DNA of 64,000 nt from Palsa-147 sp049279675 (GTDB lineage Bacteria > Acidobacteriota > Terriglobia > Acidiferrales > UBA7541): the NCBI GenBank assembly GCA_049279675.1, contig JBAPOP010000085.1, positions 1 to 64,000 of the forward strand, read 5' to 3'. A program made the position numbers and the translations under genes. This document shows positions 17,814 to 26,459 of the stretch, in pieces (the stretch's first letter is position 1; every line of letters begins with the position of its first letter). The notes under the pieces were generated by a model. That model was not told where the DNA came from. It searched no databases and saw only the letters and a program-made list of their open reading frames with translations.

Positions 17814-19247
17814 ATGTCAACTCCGATAGTGGAAATGGGAGAAACACCGTACAGCGGTAAGGTCGAAACAAAATCGCCGATGCCTTCGCCATCCAATCGA
17901 ACTCGAATCCTCGTCGCCGACGATCAGGCGGACGTCCGCGAAGCCCTGCGGCTGCTGCTGAAAAGCGAAGGATTCGAAACCGAGACGGTCGCATCGCCGG
18001 CGGCAGTGCTTGCGGCGCTCGAAACGCGGGAATTCGACTCCATTCTGATCGACTTGAACTACGCGCGGGACACAACCTCAGGTCAGGAAGGGCTCGACCT
18101 GCTTTCGAATATCCGCGCGAAAGACGGTGCCGTGCCGATTATCGTGATGACGGCCTGGGGGAGCCTTGAACTTGCCGTCGAGGCCATGCGGCGCGGAGCG
18201 AAAGATTTCGTTCAGAAGCCGTGGGAAAACAACCGGCTGCTCGCCATTCTCAAGACTCAGATTGAACTGGCGCACGCCATCCGGCGAAGCCAAAGGCTCG
18301 AAGCCGAGAATCGATTGCTGCGGGCGGATGGACGGCCGACTCTGATCGCCGAGTCCGCCGCCATGCGGCCGGTGATCGAATTGATCGCGCGCGTGGGCCC
18401 GTCGGATGCGAACGTGCTTATTACAGGCGATCACGGCACGGGCAAAGACGTGGTCGCGCGAACGCTGCACGCTCTCTCGCCTCGTTCCGGACGCCCCTTG
18501 GTGACCGTCAATGCAGGCGGGCTGCCGGAAGGAATTTTCGAAAGCGAATTATTCGGCCACGTCAAGGGCGCGTTCACCGATGCGAAAACGGATCGCGTGG
18601 GACGCTTTGAGCTCGCCGACAGCGGAACGCTGTTTCTCGACGAAATTGCCAACGTCCCGATGAATCTTCAAGCGAAATTGCTGCGCGCGCTTGAAACGGG
18701 AGAGCTTGAACGCGTTGGCTCCTCAACGACGCGCCGCGTGGACGTGAGAATCCTTTCGGCCACGAATGCCGATATTTCCACCGAGGTTCGCGCCGGAAAA
18801 TTCCGCGAAGACCTGCTCTTCCGGCTGAATACGATTGAAATCCACGTTCCGCCGCTGCGCGAACGCAAGGAAGACATTCCTCTCCTGGCGCTACATTTCC
18901 TGCGTCAATCCGCGCAGCGATATCGCAAAAATCTCGCGGGGTTCGAGCCGGTGGCGCTTCAATTGATGCTCGACCATCCCTGGCCGGGCAACGTGCGCGA
19001 GCTCGACCATTCCGTGGAACGAGCTGTGTTGCTTGCGGAAGGCGAGCAGGTGCGAGCGAGCGACCTCGGCCTGCGCGTGTCGCGCGACACTTCGCTGCGC
19101 CTCGATGACATGGGCCTCGAGGACGTGGAACGCGTATTGATTCAGAAAGCCCTCGCAAGGTTTGGCGGCAACGTCAGCCATGCCAGCAAAGCGCTGGGCC
19201 TCAGCCGCAGCGCCCTCTATCGCCGCTTGCAGAAATACAACCTTTGA
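17814..19247 (+). CDS. NtrC-family sigma-54-dependent response regulator
   Basis: 477 residues in three domains. The receiver (~30-150) has acidic pair D36-D37 and phosphoacceptor D80 (ILIDLNYARD) with KPW at its end. The AAA+ domain (~165-395) has Walker A GDHGTGKD, the sigma-54 contact loop GAFTDA in place of the usual GAFTGA, Walker B GTLFLDEIAN and an RVDVRILSATNAD sensor region. The C-terminal Fis-type helix-turn-helix is NVSHASKALGLSRSALYRRL. It should activate sigma-54 promoters when phosphorylated, most likely near the ADOP genes, though I could not find a clear TGGCAC-N5-TTGC site. The receiver is a close relative of that at 1776. A GTG at 17808 is an alternative start. The downstream kinase gene overlaps its stop. 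Confidence 0.93.
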   Translation: MSTPIVEMGETPYSGKVETKSPMPSPSNRTRILVADDQADVREALRLLLKSEGFETETVASPAAVLAALETREFDSILIDLNYARDTTSGQEGLDLLSNIRAKDGAVPIIVMTAWGSLELAVEAMRRGAKDFVQKPWENNRLLAILKTQIELAHAIRRSQRLEAENRLLRADGRPTLIAESAAMRPVIELIARVGPSDANVLITGDHGTGKDVVARTLHALSPRSGRPLVTVNAGGLPEGIFESELFGHVKGAFTDAKTDRVGRFELADSGTLFLDEIANVPMNLQAKLLRALETGELERVGSSTTRRVDVRILSATNADISTEVRAGKFREDLLFRLNTIEIHVPPLRERKEDIPLLALHFLRQSAQRYRKNLAGFEPVALQLMLDHPWPGNVRELDHSVERAVLLAEGEQVRASDLGLRVSRDTSLRLDDMGLEDVERVLIQKALARFGGNVSHASKALGLSRSALYRRLQKYNL

Positions 19248-20563
19248 GTCCACTTGCGTACGAGCGGCGAATCCTCCTGCTGGCTCTCGCGGCGGGTGGC
19301 GTAGGCACGGGCGTTGCGCTGCTTCTGCTGTGGTTCGGTAATTTCACGCCCAGAGTGCAGTGGACGCTCACGGTCGTCATGGCGGCCGCGTGGCTCGGAT
19401 TCGCCTTCAGCGCCGAACAACGAGTGGTCTTCCCGATGCGCACGCTTTCGAATTTGCTTGCGGCGCTGAGGGAGGGCGATTTTTCGATTCGCGCGCGCGG
19501 AGCGAATCGGGACGACGTGCTCGGCGAAGTCTTGCGCGAAGTGAATGCGCTGGGCGACACGCTGCGCCGGCAGCGCCTCGGCGCTCTTGAAGCAACGACG
19601 CTTCTCCGCAAGGTAATGGAGGAGATTGACGTCGCCGTGTTTGCGTTCGACGGCAGCGGTCGTTTGCGGCTCGTTAACCGCGCCGGCGAACGGCTCCTTG
19701 ATGAGCCTTCCATTCGCCTGATGGGGCGGACCGCGGCCGAATTGGGCCTGGCGACTTGCCTCGCCCACGAAGGGCCACACATCGAAGCCATCGCGTTTCC
19801 AGGGAAATCGGGCCGATGGGAAATTCGCCGCGGAAGTTTCCGCGAGGGCGGCCTTGCGCACCAATTGCTCGTGATTTCCGATTTAAGCCGCGCGTTGCGC
19901 GAGGAAGAGCGCCAGGCGTGGCAGCGGTTGATTCGAGTGCTCGGGCACGAGCTGAATAATTCATTGGCGCCGATTAAATCCGTTGCGGAGAACCTGGCGA
20001 CGCTCTTGAAAAGGCCGACACGCGCGTCGGACTGGGAAGAAGATATGCAGCGCGGCCTGGTGGTAATCGCAACGCGATCGGACAGCCTCGCCCGCTTCAT
20101 GAATGCTTATGCACGCCTCGCAAAATTGCCGCCGCCGGCTCTGCAGACAATGGAGGTCGGGCCGTGGATACGCCGCGTAGCCGGGCTCGAACCGCGGATG
20201 CAAATTGGTCTGAAGTCGGGCCCGGAATTGAAGATCCATGCCGACCCCGATCAACTTGAGCAGCTATTGATCAATCTCGTGCACAACGCCGTGGACGCAT
20301 CGCTCGAAACCGGGGGCGGCGTGCAAGTTGGATGGAAATCGTCCGACGGATTTCTCGAAGTGTGGGTGCAAGATGAGGGCCCGGGGATTCCGAATCCGGC
20401 GAATTTATTCGTTCCGTTTTTTACCACGAAGCAGAGCGGCTCGGGAATCGGACTCGTGCTGAGCCGGCAAATCGCGGAAGCGCATCGCGGCACGCTCACG
20501 CTCGAAAATGTGCTGCACGGGCACGGTTGCGAAGCAGTGTTGCGCCTTCCACTTGGCAACTAA
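19244..20563 (+). CDS. Membrane histidine kinase, NtrY-like
   Basis: 439 residues. Two membrane helices (~8-30 and ~35-52) with a very short periplasmic loop, a HAMP-like linker (~60-105), a PAS-like region (~115-215), then a HisKA-type box with H235 in VLGHELNNSLAPIKS, N-box LINLVHNAVDAS, and glycine boxes DEGPGIPN and GSGIGLVLSRQIAEA. The layout is that of NtrY-like kinases that sense from the membrane or cytosol. It begins with TTG overlapping the activator stop by 4 bases (TTGA), so the pair is translationally coupled and is a cognate kinase-regulator pair. The kinase may also phosphorylate the SpoIIE-type regulator at 1776; that is inference from receiver similarity. Its 3' end overlaps the convergent gene at 20560. 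Confidence 0.93.
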   Translation: MSPLAYERRILLLALAAGGVGTGVALLLLWFGNFTPRVQWTLTVVMAAAWLGFAFSAEQRVVFPMRTLSNLLAALREGDFSIRARGANRDDVLGEVLREVNALGDTLRRQRLGALEATTLLRKVMEEIDVAVFAFDGSGRLRLVNRAGERLLDEPSIRLMGRTAAELGLATCLAHEGPHIEAIAFPGKSGRWEIRRGSFREGGLAHQLLVISDLSRALREEERQAWQRLIRVLGHELNNSLAPIKSVAENLATLLKRPTRASDWEEDMQRGLVVIATRSDSLARFMNAYARLAKLPPPALQTMEVGPWIRRVAGLEPRMQIGLKSGPELKIHADPDQLEQLLINLVHNAVDASLETGGGVQVGWKSSDGFLEVWVQDEGPGIPNPANLFVPFFTTKQSGSGIGLVLSRQIAEAHRGTLTLENVLHGHGCEAVLRLPLGN

Positions 20564-23121
20564 TCGCGCGGCGATTCTAAAGCCCATACTCGGACCTGAA
20601 GCTCTTGCGTGATTTCCTCCGGAGTTGCTTCCGGCGGGAATGTCACCGGCTCGCCAATCGTCACTCGCACTGTACCCGGCCGCGCCATTCGCTTGTGTGC
20701 CTGGCGCACCGCGAAAAGCCCTTCAATCCTCACAGGCACCACCGGAACTTTCAGTTGCGACGCCAGCAAACCGATTCCCGAACGAAACGGCGCGATTGAG
20801 CCGTCGCTCGTCAATTCGCCTTCGGGAAAGATGAGGACGCTTTCGCCGCGTTCGATCAGTTCGCCGGCGTAGGAAAAACTCTCGCGAAAACCTGAGCGGC
20901 GCGGCAGTGGAAAAACATTGAACAACGCGACGACGAGAAAATATTTCAAGCGTTCGAGCGCGCGGCGCGGCAAAGAGGAATCCTGCGGCGGGCGCCGCAT
21001 CGCGGCGAGCCTTTCGCCATCCATCGCGGTTGCCAAACCATGCCGCACTCCAAACGGCAGGCCCGCGAGCACAAATCCGACATCGAGGTACGTCACGTGA
21101 TTGCAGACGACGAGAAATGGGCCGTCGGCGGGCTTGACGCGCGCACGCCCTCTCACGCGAGGAGCGGCGAGGATCTTCGTCGCGGGCCAGGTGAGCGCGT
21201 AATAGATGGCGAAGCGCAAGGCGCGAACGGGCCAGCGCACCGCCCAACGCGGATAGACGAATTCTTTCACGGGCGAAGGTGCTGATGGCGCTGCGAGAAG
21301 CCGCTCGACGTCGCCGACGGTCTTCGCTTCCGCGAATCGGGCTTCGCTCAAGTCCACCTGATATCTGTCCTCCAGAGCGCTCATTAATTCCACGCGGTCT
21401 ACAGAACTGAGATTCAAATCGGCGGAAAGATCTGAGCCTCCGGAAAGCTCGCCTGGCCGCTTATGAGTGATTTTGGAAATTAGATCCGAAAGCGCTGTGG
21501 AAGAAGCTGCCGACTCGGGCCGCCCTGCGTCAGCCGTCACAACTTCGCGAATTTTTCCAAGCAGAGGCTTTTGCGTTGGCGTTCGCGGAAAATCCTGATC
21601 TTTCCAAACGTACCAGCGGCGGATTTGCTGGTACGACGCGAGAGATTGATTCGCCGTTCGCACGGCCGCTTCAGCCACGGCGTTCGCGTCGCCAGTTGAC
21701 TCGCGTAGGAGCAGCACAGCGCAAGCCTCTGCGTTGCCATCGCCTTTCATGTCCAATCCAAGAACGACGCAATCGCGGATGCTGCGATCCTTACGCAGTT
21801 CAGATTCCAAGTCTTCCGGGTAGACTTTCATCCCCTCTGGCGTGACGATCACATTCTTCTGGCGGCCGCGGAAATAGAGGCGGCCCTCCACGTCGCGCTC
21901 GGCGAAGTCGCCGGTACGGAACCATCCGCCCTCGCCCAAAGGCGTCAGGTGCCCACTTTTCCAATAACCAGCGGCGACATTTTCTCCACGCACCAGAAGT
22001 TCACCGTTCTCGTCGAGCTTCACTTCCTGGCCTGGTAGCACTTTTCCGATCGAGCCTTCGCCGAGCTGGAAAGGATGATTCACGCTGATGAGCGACGCGG
22101 TTTCCGTCAGGCCATAGCCTTGAATCACGGCATAACCGATGCGGCCCCAAAACTTTTCCTCCTCGGAGCGCAACGCGGCGCCGCCGGATATCAAAGCCCA
22201 AAATTTCCAGCCGAAGCGCGAATGGATTTTTCGAAATCGCCACCAACGCTTGAGAAAGCTCTCTTTTTCGGCGGCGTTAATGTCGAAGTAGAACTCCTCG
22301 AGCTTGCCTTCAGCCTGCAAATCGCGTTCAAGTTTGTCGCGCAGGGATTCGATCAAGCGAGGCACGGTCACGAGAACGGATACGCGCTCCCGGCGGATCG
22401 TGGCGGCCACTTCGCCGGGCCGAATTGAATCGAGAAAGATTGTTGTTCCGCCGAGAATCTGAGGAATGAAAATCCCGAGGATTTGCCCGAAAACGTGGCT
22501 GAGCGGCAAGAGGTTGAGCAGTTTCAGTGGATGAAACAATCGTTCGTAGCGCCGGTACTTTGCGATCTCTGTTTCGATTGGTTCGAGACCGGAAAGCAAG
22601 TTGCCGTGAGTCAAGACGACGCCGCGCGGTTCAGCCGTCGTTCCAGAGGTGAATACGATCTCAAGAATGTCGTCCCGCGTGAGTTTGGGCGGGGGGTACG
22701 GGGATTGCACGTGGACGCCTACCGAGGCCCGCAAGTCTTCGAGAATAATCGTCGGGATGCCTTCGAGCGCAGGCCGATCGCGCGCGGCGACGGCGAGTTT
22801 CACTTTGGCGTCATCAGCGACACGGCGGGCGAATTCCGGAGACGCGATGGCATCCATCGGAACGCTGACCGCGCCGCGCAGCAGGCAGCCCAAAAACGCC
22901 GCCAGCCATTCACCGGAGGCTCCGCCCCAAATCAGGACGCGATCCCCCTTTGAAATGCTTCGAGTTTCGAGCTCGCGCGCGAACTGTGAAGCCACGGACA
23001 AGAGCGTTCCGTAGGTCCAGCGATCCGTCCGGAATCCGGTGTGCCAAACCACCGCGACTTCGCGGGCCGGCCGCGAATCGGACCGAAAGTATTCGGCGAG
23101 TGACCCGTGTCTCACGACCAT
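20560..23121 (-). CDS. Fused acyl-CoA/acyl-ACP synthetase, acyl carrier domain and PlsC-type acyltransferase
   Basis: 853 residues in three parts. An AMP-forming ligase (~1-500) has the ATP loop FTSGTTAEPRGVVLTHGNLL, GYGLTETASL and WFRTGDFAERDVEGRLYFRG. A carrier domain (~530-600) has LNLSSVDRVEL with the candidate phosphopantetheine serine. A PlsC acyltransferase (~640-850) has NHVTYLDV (NHxxxxD) and FPEGELTSDGS. The likely role is to activate a fatty acid, load it on the built-in carrier and pass it to a lysophospholipid or similar acceptor, as in Aas-type recycling; the acceptor is unknown. The ATG at 23121 is preferred to a TTG at 23136; neither has a good ribosome site. It is convergent with the kinase gene, overlapping by 4 bases. 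Confidence 0.88.
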   Translation of the reverse strand: MVVRHGSLAEYFRSDSRPAREVAVVWHTGFRTDRWTYGTLLSVASQFARELETRSISKGDRVLIWGGASGEWLAAFLGCLLRGAVSVPMDAIASPEFARRVADDAKVKLAVAARDRPALEGIPTIILEDLRASVGVHVQSPYPPPKLTRDDILEIVFTSGTTAEPRGVVLTHGNLLSGLEPIETEIAKYRRYERLFHPLKLLNLLPLSHVFGQILGIFIPQILGGTTIFLDSIRPGEVAATIRRERVSVLVTVPRLIESLRDKLERDLQAEGKLEEFYFDINAAEKESFLKRWWRFRKIHSRFGWKFWALISGGAALRSEEEKFWGRIGYAVIQGYGLTETASLISVNHPFQLGEGSIGKVLPGQEVKLDENGELLVRGENVAAGYWKSGHLTPLGEGGWFRTGDFAERDVEGRLYFRGRQKNVIVTPEGMKVYPEDLESELRKDRSIRDCVVLGLDMKGDGNAEACAVLLLRESTGDANAVAEAAVRTANQSLASYQQIRRWYVWKDQDFPRTPTQKPLLGKIREVVTADAGRPESAASSTALSDLISKITHKRPGELSGGSDLSADLNLSSVDRVELMSALEDRYQVDLSEARFAEAKTVGDVERLLAAPSAPSPVKEFVYPRWAVRWPVRALRFAIYYALTWPATKILAAPRVRGRARVKPADGPFLVVCNHVTYLDVGFVLAGLPFGVRHGLATAMDGERLAAMRRPPQDSSLPRRALERLKYFLVVALFNVFPLPRRSGFRESFSYAGELIERGESVLIFPEGELTSDGSIAPFRSGIGLLASQLKVPVVPVRIEGLFAVRQAHKRMARPGTVRVTIGEPVTFPPEATPEEITQELQVRVWALESPRD

Positions 23122-23204
23122 GGGAGTGTCGCTCAATCTTGGACAAGTTGTGAAGAAATTTGGTTTGGAAGAGGTGGTGAGCGGCGCAGCGAAAATTTCG
23201 AGCC

Positions 23205-23249
23205 TTAAAACGAAAGACCCGATGATCGGCCGAGCCGGTCATCGGGTCT
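23205..23249 (-). terminator. Rho-independent terminator of the M48-like gene
   Basis: An 11-bp perfect stem (AGACCCGATGA with TCATCGGGTCT) extends inward by five more pairs, one of them G-T, with a 3-base loop. On the - strand it is followed by TTCGTTTTAAGG, a U-rich tail. It lies 22 bases after the stop of the M48-like gene and separates it from the ligase/acyltransferase gene. Confidence 0.85.
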
Positions 23250-23270
23250 CACGGAGGAGGAAACTCGCGT

Positions 23271-24998
23271 TTAGTCTTGTGGCTGCGCCTGCGGTTGAAC
23301 TTGCGGTTCAGCCGACGGCTGTTGCGTCGTGGCTTCTGCGGGCTTCGCATCCTTCTGATCGCCCGCCTGTGACGTGGCCGGTGTATTCGAGTAGAAAGTC
23401 AGGTACGGCAAGAACGGTGTGACTTCGAACGGCATCTTCTCGCGCTCGGAAATCAGCGCCACCGGCTTGTTCTTGACCATATCAACTTTATCGGACCACG
23501 CATCCATCTTGATGCGGCCTCCGAGCGGCAGCGCGGAAATCTGATCCAATTTTGCCATCTGGATCTGCGGCGCCGTGCTCAGCAACTGCTGCGTGAGATA
23601 TACGCGGTTGCCCAGCTTCGGATTGATCAAAGCGGGCAGCGCCTTCTCTTCTGCATCGAGCTGCTTGAGGAACAGGCCTGCATTCGCAAGCTTGTCCTTA
23701 TACGGAGAAGCCTTCAACAGCTCGAGCGCCTTCTGGCTCGCGAGGTCGGCATCATGAGTATTGTCGCGGAACGACAAGCGCGCCATGATTTCCGTCGTCG
23801 GAATGTTGGTCAAATCGTTAAAGCCCCACTGATCGGTGGAAGGCTTGGTCACGATGATCTCGCCCATTTCCTGCGCGAGCATCGCCGCCAGGCTGGCCTC
23901 ATCCGGAAGCACGTCGAGCAAACCGCGGCTGATCACGATCGTATGTCCGATCGAAAAGGACTCGAGGGTTGACGTCAGCAAAACGCGGCAGCGAATTTCC
24001 GGCTGAATATCTACGTTGCTTGTGTATTCGATGTTGTTGACGACCGTCGCGAGAACCTTGTCGACGGGTCCCGGGGGCGCCATGAGGCCAGAGCGCTGCA
24101 GCCGCTCGACCACATTGTCCTCGGCTTCGTGCTGCCATTGCCGCTCAGCTTCGACAGGTGAAGGATCCTGAGACGCAGCGGCTTGATCCTGAATCGCTCC
24201 AGGCGCTTCAACCTTGAGTTCACTGAATTCGCTCTCGCGGCCGGCGTTTCTCAGGTTGTAGCCCCAGAGGCGAGTCTGCGACTTGAAGCGGACGCTGCCG
24301 CCGAAGACGTCCTTCAGGTTCGATTCCTGGCTGTAAACGTACGTGGGAAGCCAAAGACCCTGCTGCATGTTGGTGCGCCAGCTATCAAAGTGAAGATTGA
24401 AGCCGGCCATCGTCGCAATCGGAGTGTAGACGCCGTTGAAGCGAACGATTGTGTAGTCCTGCTCTGTCGCCCAAATGCGGCCCTTGAAACGCCCTTTGCC
24501 GGTCTTCGGCAGCGGCGTCACGTCGAAAACGAGGCAGCGCACTTCGCCGAGGAATTCCTTGCGAACGTAATCAAAATGATAGTGCGCGCGGTCGAACCCA
24601 TTGGCGTCGAGGAACACCATTTCCAGGAAACCTTCGGGAACGTACTGTGAGGAAACGAAATCAGAAATGTGCGTGAGGGGCCCGCTCGCCATCTTGCCCT
24701 TGACGCTCTTCTTTTCGAGCAGGGAGTGATCCACCAGCCCCTTTTTGAAATCGGCCAACCCGAGGAAGTAGTGATCCTTCGCCGGCGTGTTGCCGAGTTC
24801 CTTGTCCGGCCGCATATCTTGAATGTAGGTCTCGATCAGCGGGCTATATTGCCGGATGATCTGGACTTCCTTCTGCTCTCGCGCGGTGATGCGATCCACC
24901 ACCTGATCGACGCTCGAGGTTGCTTGTTGGGCGCTCGCCCAACCCGGAAACGAAGCGACGAATGCCGCCAATAAGAAAGCTTTCATCCACGCGCGCAT
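23271..24998 (-). CDS. Secreted M48-peptidase-like protein with degenerate active site
   Basis: 575 residues. A signal peptide (~1-23, ending WASAQ) shows export. The first ~260 residues form an unfamiliar domain with conserved-looking 'FKGRIWATEQDYTIVRF', resembling outer-membrane-lipoprotein-sorting folds (inference). The region ~310-450 has the M48 layout (VVNNIEYTSNVDIQPEIRC, 'GHTIVISRGLLDVLPDEAS', LAAMLAQEMGEII). In active M48 peptidases the zinc motif HExxH stands where this protein has Q376-E-M-G-E380: both histidines are lost, so it should not bind catalytic zinc. The C-terminus is a low-complexity Pro/Gln tail. It starts 29 bases after the TonB-type gene with a GGGGAG ribosome site and is followed by a terminator, so the two are probably cotranscribed. 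Confidence 0.8.
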   Translation of the reverse strand: MRAWMKAFLLAAFVASFPGWASAQQATSSVDQVVDRITAREQKEVQIIRQYSPLIETYIQDMRPDKELGNTPAKDHYFLGLADFKKGLVDHSLLEKKSVKGKMASGPLTHISDFVSSQYVPEGFLEMVFLDANGFDRAHYHFDYVRKEFLGEVRCLVFDVTPLPKTGKGRFKGRIWATEQDYTIVRFNGVYTPIATMAGFNLHFDSWRTNMQQGLWLPTYVYSQESNLKDVFGGSVRFKSQTRLWGYNLRNAGRESEFSELKVEAPGAIQDQAAASQDPSPVEAERQWQHEAEDNVVERLQRSGLMAPPGPVDKVLATVVNNIEYTSNVDIQPEIRCRVLLTSTLESFSIGHTIVISRGLLDVLPDEASLAAMLAQEMGEIIVTKPSTDQWGFNDLTNIPTTEIMARLSFRDNTHDADLASQKALELLKASPYKDKLANAGLFLKQLDAEEKALPALINPKLGNRVYLTQQLLSTAPQIQMAKLDQISALPLGGRIKMDAWSDKVDMVKNKPVALISEREKMPFEVTPFLPYLTFYSNTPATSQAGDQKDAKPAEATTQQPSAEPQVQPQAQPQD

Positions 24999-25027
24999 GG
25001 CAAATCTCCCCTTATAATCTCTAGACT

Positions 25028-26065
25028 TTAGTAGGCCAATTCAAAAGTGATATGGACGTTGCCGGCAAAATCGACAGGCTGGCCGTCCTGACGCGCCGGC
25101 TTGAACTGAATTTGGCGAGCCGCCGCTTCGGCCGCTTCATCCAAACCATACCCCAATCCGCGAATAACTTTTTGAACCTCAACCTGCCCGGTTGCCGAAA
25201 ACACCACCTGTAGTAATACGTCACCCTCGATCTTTTTTTGTCGAGCTTGGTCCGTATACTGCGGGCGAGGCTTGGAAAGAATCTCGACAGGCTCGTTTCT
25301 CGGATTCGAATTCGCCGCTTGCTTCATTTTCGGAGCGGCCGCCACAGGACTCTGATCGCTAAAACCGCCCTGCTGTATTGAACCGCCTCCCGAACGGCCT
25401 CCACCCGGACCACCGGTGGCAACGCCGTTGCCGAATCCAGAACTCGCGACAACTCCGCGTGCGCCTTTCGCTCCGCCTGTGCCGTTCCCGTTTCCGGGTC
25501 CCATCGGCAAATCGTAGGAGCCTACGGTGGCGATGTTCGGTGAACCATGGCTATTCGGATTTGCGGGAACGCCGTTAGGATCTCCAAAACCGCCGGTCTG
25601 AACTTGCTCGCGCGGCTTCTTCAAAGTCGGAATCGCTGAACTGCCGAGAGAAGAGACCGGCGTCTTGTCCGCATAGACGGGAGTAACGACCGGTACATCA
25701 GGGCTCGGAGTATTTCTCTTCGCGGTCGCAGGCTTCGCGATCGGAGAAGTGAAGACTGGTGTGATGATCCGCGGCTTCGGCGGGTCAACGACAACCGGCT
25801 GAACTATCTTGGCGAGAACGGGTTGTTTGACTGCCACCGGTTGAGGCGCCGGACGAGGCTGCGGCTTCCATGGCACCACAGGCGGAGTCGCAATTGGCGT
25901 AATCCAATAACGCGTCACGACTTCCAATCGCTGCGGCATAAGCATCGGTATAACTACCAGGAGTACCAGAGCCACGAACTCCAAACCGAGCCCCGCGCTA
26001 AACGAGCGATAACGAGACTCGCCGTCTGGCAGGGGCGAAAATAATACTCTTGAAGTCGAGGCCAT
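25028..26065 (-). CDS. TonB-family energy transducer-like protein
   Basis: 345 residues. One N-terminal membrane helix (~20-40, LEFVALVLLVVIPMLM), a long Pro/Gly-rich periplasmic linker (~55-250, with a glycine-rich GNGNGTGGAKGARG stretch), and a C-terminal TonB domain (~255-345) with KPRPQYTDQARQKKIEG, 'VLLQVVFSATGQVEVQKV', GLGYGLDEAAEAAARQIQF and a closing aromatic VHITFELAY. It would link the inner membrane proton force to outer-membrane receptors, or act as a periplasmic spacer; no ExbB/ExbD or receptor gene is in the window. ATG 26065 has GGAGAAGG just upstream; the frame extends to 26116 but lacks such a site. Confidence 0.88.
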   Translation of the reverse strand: MASTSRVLFSPLPDGESRYRSFSAGLGLEFVALVLLVVIPMLMPQRLEVVTRYWITPIATPPVVPWKPQPRPAPQPVAVKQPVLAKIVQPVVVDPPKPRIITPVFTSPIAKPATAKRNTPSPDVPVVTPVYADKTPVSSLGSSAIPTLKKPREQVQTGGFGDPNGVPANPNSHGSPNIATVGSYDLPMGPGNGNGTGGAKGARGVVASSGFGNGVATGGPGGGRSGGGSIQQGGFSDQSPVAAAPKMKQAANSNPRNEPVEILSKPRPQYTDQARQKKIEGDVLLQVVFSATGQVEVQKVIRGLGYGLDEAAEAAARQIQFKPARQDGQPVDFAGNVHITFELAY

Positions 26066-26459
26066 AGCCTTCTCCGGTGGTGCGACTAGTAGAGAATGAG
26101 TAGTGCGCACGGGCAAAATTTTCCTGCGCTGAGTAATTAGTACTAGAGCTACGGGCTGGGGTGAATAGAACTAAAGTACCATTCTAACGCCAGCCGTGCT
26201 GAAAGCATAACCTGCTCTACTACTGTACTTAGCCGCACGCCGCGGGGCTGTGCGAATCAGCACAAATCGTCGTTTGCGTGGCCTTTGCTCATCTTGTGCA
26301 TTCGCAATCGCATCTCCAAATGGGATGCGACTCTGGTCTAAATCGTTACTAGGGTAATTATGGGATTGGAATTTGGCTGAAAATGACAGAGGGCGCGAGC
26401 CATTCGGCCTTCGCGCCCTCTGTCACTCTAATTCGAATTGCTCACTACGACTCTACAGA
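26066..26459. other. Intergenic stretch upstream of TonB-type gene
   Basis: About 390 bases between the HtrA stop and the TonB-type start, both on the - strand. It holds the HtrA terminator (26380-26426), and an inverted repeat TGTGC-GAATCA-GCACA at 26249-26264 that could be an operator for the TonB-type gene about 185 bases downstream. No gene is supported here. Confidence 0.5.
26380..26426 (-). terminator. Rho-independent terminator of the HtrA gene
   Basis: A perfect 15-bp stem (TGACAGAGGGCGCGA at 26385-26399 with its complement at 26412-26426) followed on the - strand by TTTTCAG. It lies 33 bases after the HtrA stop. The T run is short, so read-through to the TonB-type gene is possible. 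Confidence 0.75.
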
